From: Rhodospirillaceae bacterium
Lineage (GTDB): Bacteria; Pseudomonadota; Alphaproteobacteria; UBA9219
Direction of reading: 5' to 3'
NCBI GenBank assembly: GCA_003504035.1
Contig: DOBW01000084.1
Span: 1 to 8,609 of the forward strand
Length of the DNA stretch: 8,609 bases
A program made the position numbers and the translations under genes. Below the pieces are notes generated by a model. It ran no database searches and was not told where the DNA came from. It saw only the letters and a list, made by a program, of their open reading frames with translations. Shown piece by piece: positions 6,868 through 8,609 of this stretch (positions are counted from its first letter, which is position 1; every line of letters begins with the position of its first letter).

Positions 6868-6890
6868 GTCGCAAGAGTGTTCCCTTTAGA
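6861..6890 (+). promoter_or_regulatory. Candidate fabD promoter: consensus -35 with weak -10
   Basis: TTGACA at 6861-6866 is a perfect -35 hexamer. The best -10 at normal spacing is TTTAGA (6885-6890, 18-base spacer), which matches poorly, so the promoter is uncertain or may need an activator. A second TTGAC(G/A)AG-like copy lies 11 bases upstream (6850-6857), giving a direct repeat one helical turn apart that could be an operator. Confidence 0.35.
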
Positions 6891-6897
6891 TGAAAAT

Positions 6898-6901
6898 GGA
6901 G
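6898..6901 (+). promoter_or_regulatory. Ribosome binding site deciding the fabD start
   Basis: GGAG nine bases before the ATG at 6911. It favours this start over the in-frame ATG at 6890, which has no clear ribosome site and would add seven residues not seen in the family. Confidence 0.55.
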
Positions 6902-6910
6902 TTTTATATA

Positions 6911-7852
6911 ATGAAGAAGGCCTTTGTTTTCCCTGGGCAGGGGAGTCAGAAGATTGGTATGGGCAAAGATTTATGTGACAGCTTTGCCGAAGCGCGTGAG
7001 GTTTTTGAGGAAGTCGATGATGTGCTCGGCCAGAAGCTTTCAGCCCTGATTTTTGAAGGGTCGGAAGAAGAATTAAAGCAAACGGCCAACACGCAACCGG
7101 CCTTGATGGCGGTTTCTCTTGCTACCCTGCGTGTTTTATTAAAGCAAAGTGGTAAAAACATCCAAGAACTAGCTGTTTTTGCTGCAGGACATAGTCTTGG
7201 AGAATATGCCGCTTTGTGCGCGGCGGAAAGCCTGAGCTTGGCTGATACGGCGGTTCTTTTGCGTAAAAGAGGTCTTGCGATGCAAGAAGCTGTGCCTGTC
7301 GGTGTGGGCGGTATGGCGGCATTGATGGGCGTTGATATCGAAGTTGCGCGTGAGATCGCTGCCGCCGCTGCTCAAAGCGAAGTTTGCACTGCTGCCAATG
7401 ATAACGCCTCTGGGCAGGTTGTGCTTAGTGGACATGTTGGGGCTCTTGGCCGCGCCTTGGTTATAGCCGCAGAGAGAGGTTTCAAACGCAGCGTAAAACT
7501 TCCTGTGAGCGCACCGTTTCATTCTGTTCTTATGAAGCCTGCGGCAGATGTCATGAAGGAAGCTTTGGATCAGACCATTCTTAAAGAGCCGGTTATTCCT
7601 GTTATCCCGAATGTTCTGGCTCAGGCAACGCAGGACCCCGCTCAAATCAGAGCCCTTTTGGTGGAGCAGATTACAGGCTCTGTTCGTTGGCGCGAATCTG
7701 TGCTTTATATGAAAGAGCAGGGCGTTCAGCAATTTGTGGAATGTGGCTCTGGCAAGGTTCTAACAGGTCTGACGCGGCGCATTGATAAAGGCCTCGCTAG
7801 TCGAGCTATTGGAACAGCCGAAGATATCGATAATTTTCTTAAAGAACTATAA
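6911..7852 (+). CDS. fabD: Malonyl-CoA:acyl-carrier-protein transacylase
   Basis: Cytoplasmic enzyme that moves the malonyl group from coenzyme A to acyl carrier protein, supplying the extender unit for type II fatty-acid synthesis. From the ATG at 6911 the protein is 313 residues, against about 309 in E. coli, and begins MKKAFVFPGQGSQ as the family does. GHSLGEYAAL (93-102) holds the nucleophile S95. R120 in LRKRGLAMQ is the carboxylate-binding arginine, and H204 in APFHS is the catalytic histidine. The C-terminal part has VECGSGKVLTGL (277-288). All key residues are present. fabG follows after 16 bases, the usual order in fatty-acid operons. hldD is transcribed away on the other strand. Confidence 0.97.
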   Translation: MKKAFVFPGQGSQKIGMGKDLCDSFAEAREVFEEVDDVLGQKLSALIFEGSEEELKQTANTQPALMAVSLATLRVLLKQSGKNIQELAVFAAGHSLGEYAALCAAESLSLADTAVLLRKRGLAMQEAVPVGVGGMAALMGVDIEVAREIAAAAAQSEVCTAANDNASGQVVLSGHVGALGRALVIAAERGFKRSVKLPVSAPFHSVLMKPAADVMKEALDQTILKEPVIPVIPNVLAQATQDPAQIRALLVEQITGSVRWRESVLYMKEQGVQQFVECGSGKVLTGLTRRIDKGLASRAIGTAEDIDNFLKEL

Positions 7853-7858
7853 GAAGAA

Positions 7859-7862
7859 AGGA
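7859..7862 (+). promoter_or_regulatory. Ribosome binding site of fabG
   Basis: AGGA six bases before the ATG at 7869, in the 16-base gap after the fabD stop. It rules out longer in-frame starts inside fabD. Confidence 0.7.
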
Positions 7863-7868
7863 AAACAT

Positions 7869-8609
7869 ATGTTTGATCTAACTGGAAAAACGGTGCTTGT
7901 TACGGGAGCTGGCGGAGGCCTTGGCGGTGTCATGTCGCGAATCTTTTATGCCCAAGGTGCCAATGTTGTCTTGGCTGATATCGTGCCAGAAGGCGTTGAA
8001 GCTTTAAAGGCCGAGCTTGGTGATCGTGCTTTTACCGTGATAGGCAATCTGACCGATCCGGCAGTGCCCGCGCAGCTTCTCAAAAAAGCTGAGGAAAAAG
8101 TTGGAGGCTGGATTGATGTTCTCGTGAATAATGCAGGTCTAACTCGCGATGGGTTGGCGATGCGTATGAAGGATGCCGATTGGGATCTTGTGATTAGCGT
8201 TAATCTTACGGCCGCTTTCCGTATGGCGCGAGCCGTTCTTAAGGGAATGATGAGCCGCCGTTCTGGCCGGATTATCAACATTGCTTCTGTTGTTGGCGCG
8301 ATGGGAAATGCTGGACAGGCCAACTATGCGGCATCAAAAGGTGGCCTTATTTCAATGAGCAAATCCATTGCGCAAGAAATGGCATCACGTGGTGTTACCT
8401 CCAACTGTATTGCCCCAGGGTTTATCGTTTCACCCATGACCGACAAGCTTAACGAAGATCAGAAGAACAAAATGCTGGCCAGTATTCCCTTGGGTTATTT
8501 GGGGGAGGCCAAAGACGTAGCAGCCGCAGCTCTTTTTCTTGCCAGTGAAGAGGCTCGTTACATCACGGGACAGACGATACACGTTAATGGTGGCATGGCC
8601 ATGCTCTAG
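7869..8609 (+). CDS. fabG: 3-oxoacyl-acyl-carrier-protein reductase
   Basis: Reduces 3-oxoacyl-ACP to 3-hydroxyacyl-ACP with NADPH, the first reduction of each fatty-acid elongation cycle. It is a classical short-chain dehydrogenase, normally a cytoplasmic tetramer. The protein is 246 residues (family about 244-248) and complete, with its TAG as the last three bases of the window. TGAGGGLG (12-19) is the cofactor-binding glycine motif and NNAG is at 87-90. The catalytic set is N112, S140, Y153 and K157 in NYAASKGG. The C-terminus HVNGGMAML is typical of true FabG rather than other dehydrogenases. The start at 7869 gives the MFDLTGK N-terminus common in alphaproteobacterial FabG. acpP and fabF would be expected just beyond the window. 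Confidence 0.95.
   Translation: MFDLTGKTVLVTGAGGGLGGVMSRIFYAQGANVVLADIVPEGVEALKAELGDRAFTVIGNLTDPAVPAQLLKKAEEKVGGWIDVLVNNAGLTRDGLAMRMKDADWDLVISVNLTAAFRMARAVLKGMMSRRSGRIINIASVVGAMGNAGQANYAASKGGLISMSKSIAQEMASRGVTSNCIAPGFIVSPMTDKLNEDQKNKMLASIPLGYLGEAKDVAAAALFLASEEARYITGQTIHVNGGMAML

Noticed and set aside
7169..7732. 187-codon minus-strand open frame opposite fabD
   Set aside because: Antisense to an intact fabD; composition rich in Ser, Arg, His and Asn without domain features, as expected of a shadow frame.

Overview
The window looks like chromosomal DNA from a Gram-negative alphaproteobacterium. The support is indirect: genes for heptose-containing lipopolysaccharide (hldD, hldE), murJ immediately followed by trpS, a FabG beginning MFDLTGK, and a 65-residue protein resembling a small alphaproteobacterial family of unknown function. 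Base composition looks moderate by eye and was not computed. The genus cannot be named from this stretch.

Layout. Positions 1-6798 read on the minus strand and 6911-8609 on the plus strand. In minus-strand transcription order: hldD (6798-5815) and hldE (5793-4336), 21 bases apart, make ADP-heptose for the lipopolysaccharide core. A palindromic element follows (4187-4294). Next is an unrecognised 253-residue protein with an internal duplication (4120-3359), then a second palindromic element of the same family (3208-3356). After that come a 65-residue conserved-looking protein (3161-2964), a PilD-type prepilin peptidase (2892-2125), the lipid II flippase murJ (2128-581) and the 5' part of trpS (579-1, running off the window). 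The peptidase and murJ overlap in an ATGA, and murJ and trpS are one base apart, so these three are probably translated from one message. On the plus strand, fabD (6911-7852) and fabG (7869-8609) begin a fatty-acid synthesis operon. It is divergent from hldD across a short region whose candidate -35 boxes overlap.

Most genes serve the cell envelope: lipopolysaccharide heptose, peptidoglycan precursor export, fatty-acid supply and pilin or pseudopilin maturation. The two least ordinary items are the unknown duplicated gene and the two related palindromic repeats flanking it. The repeats share ends (TATAGT) and core motifs and look like small non-autonomous, Tc1/mariner (IS630)-style elements that may also end transcripts. 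I see no CRISPR array, tRNA, rRNA, toxin-antitoxin pair, phage gene or transposase. No gap between genes exceeds 300 bases.
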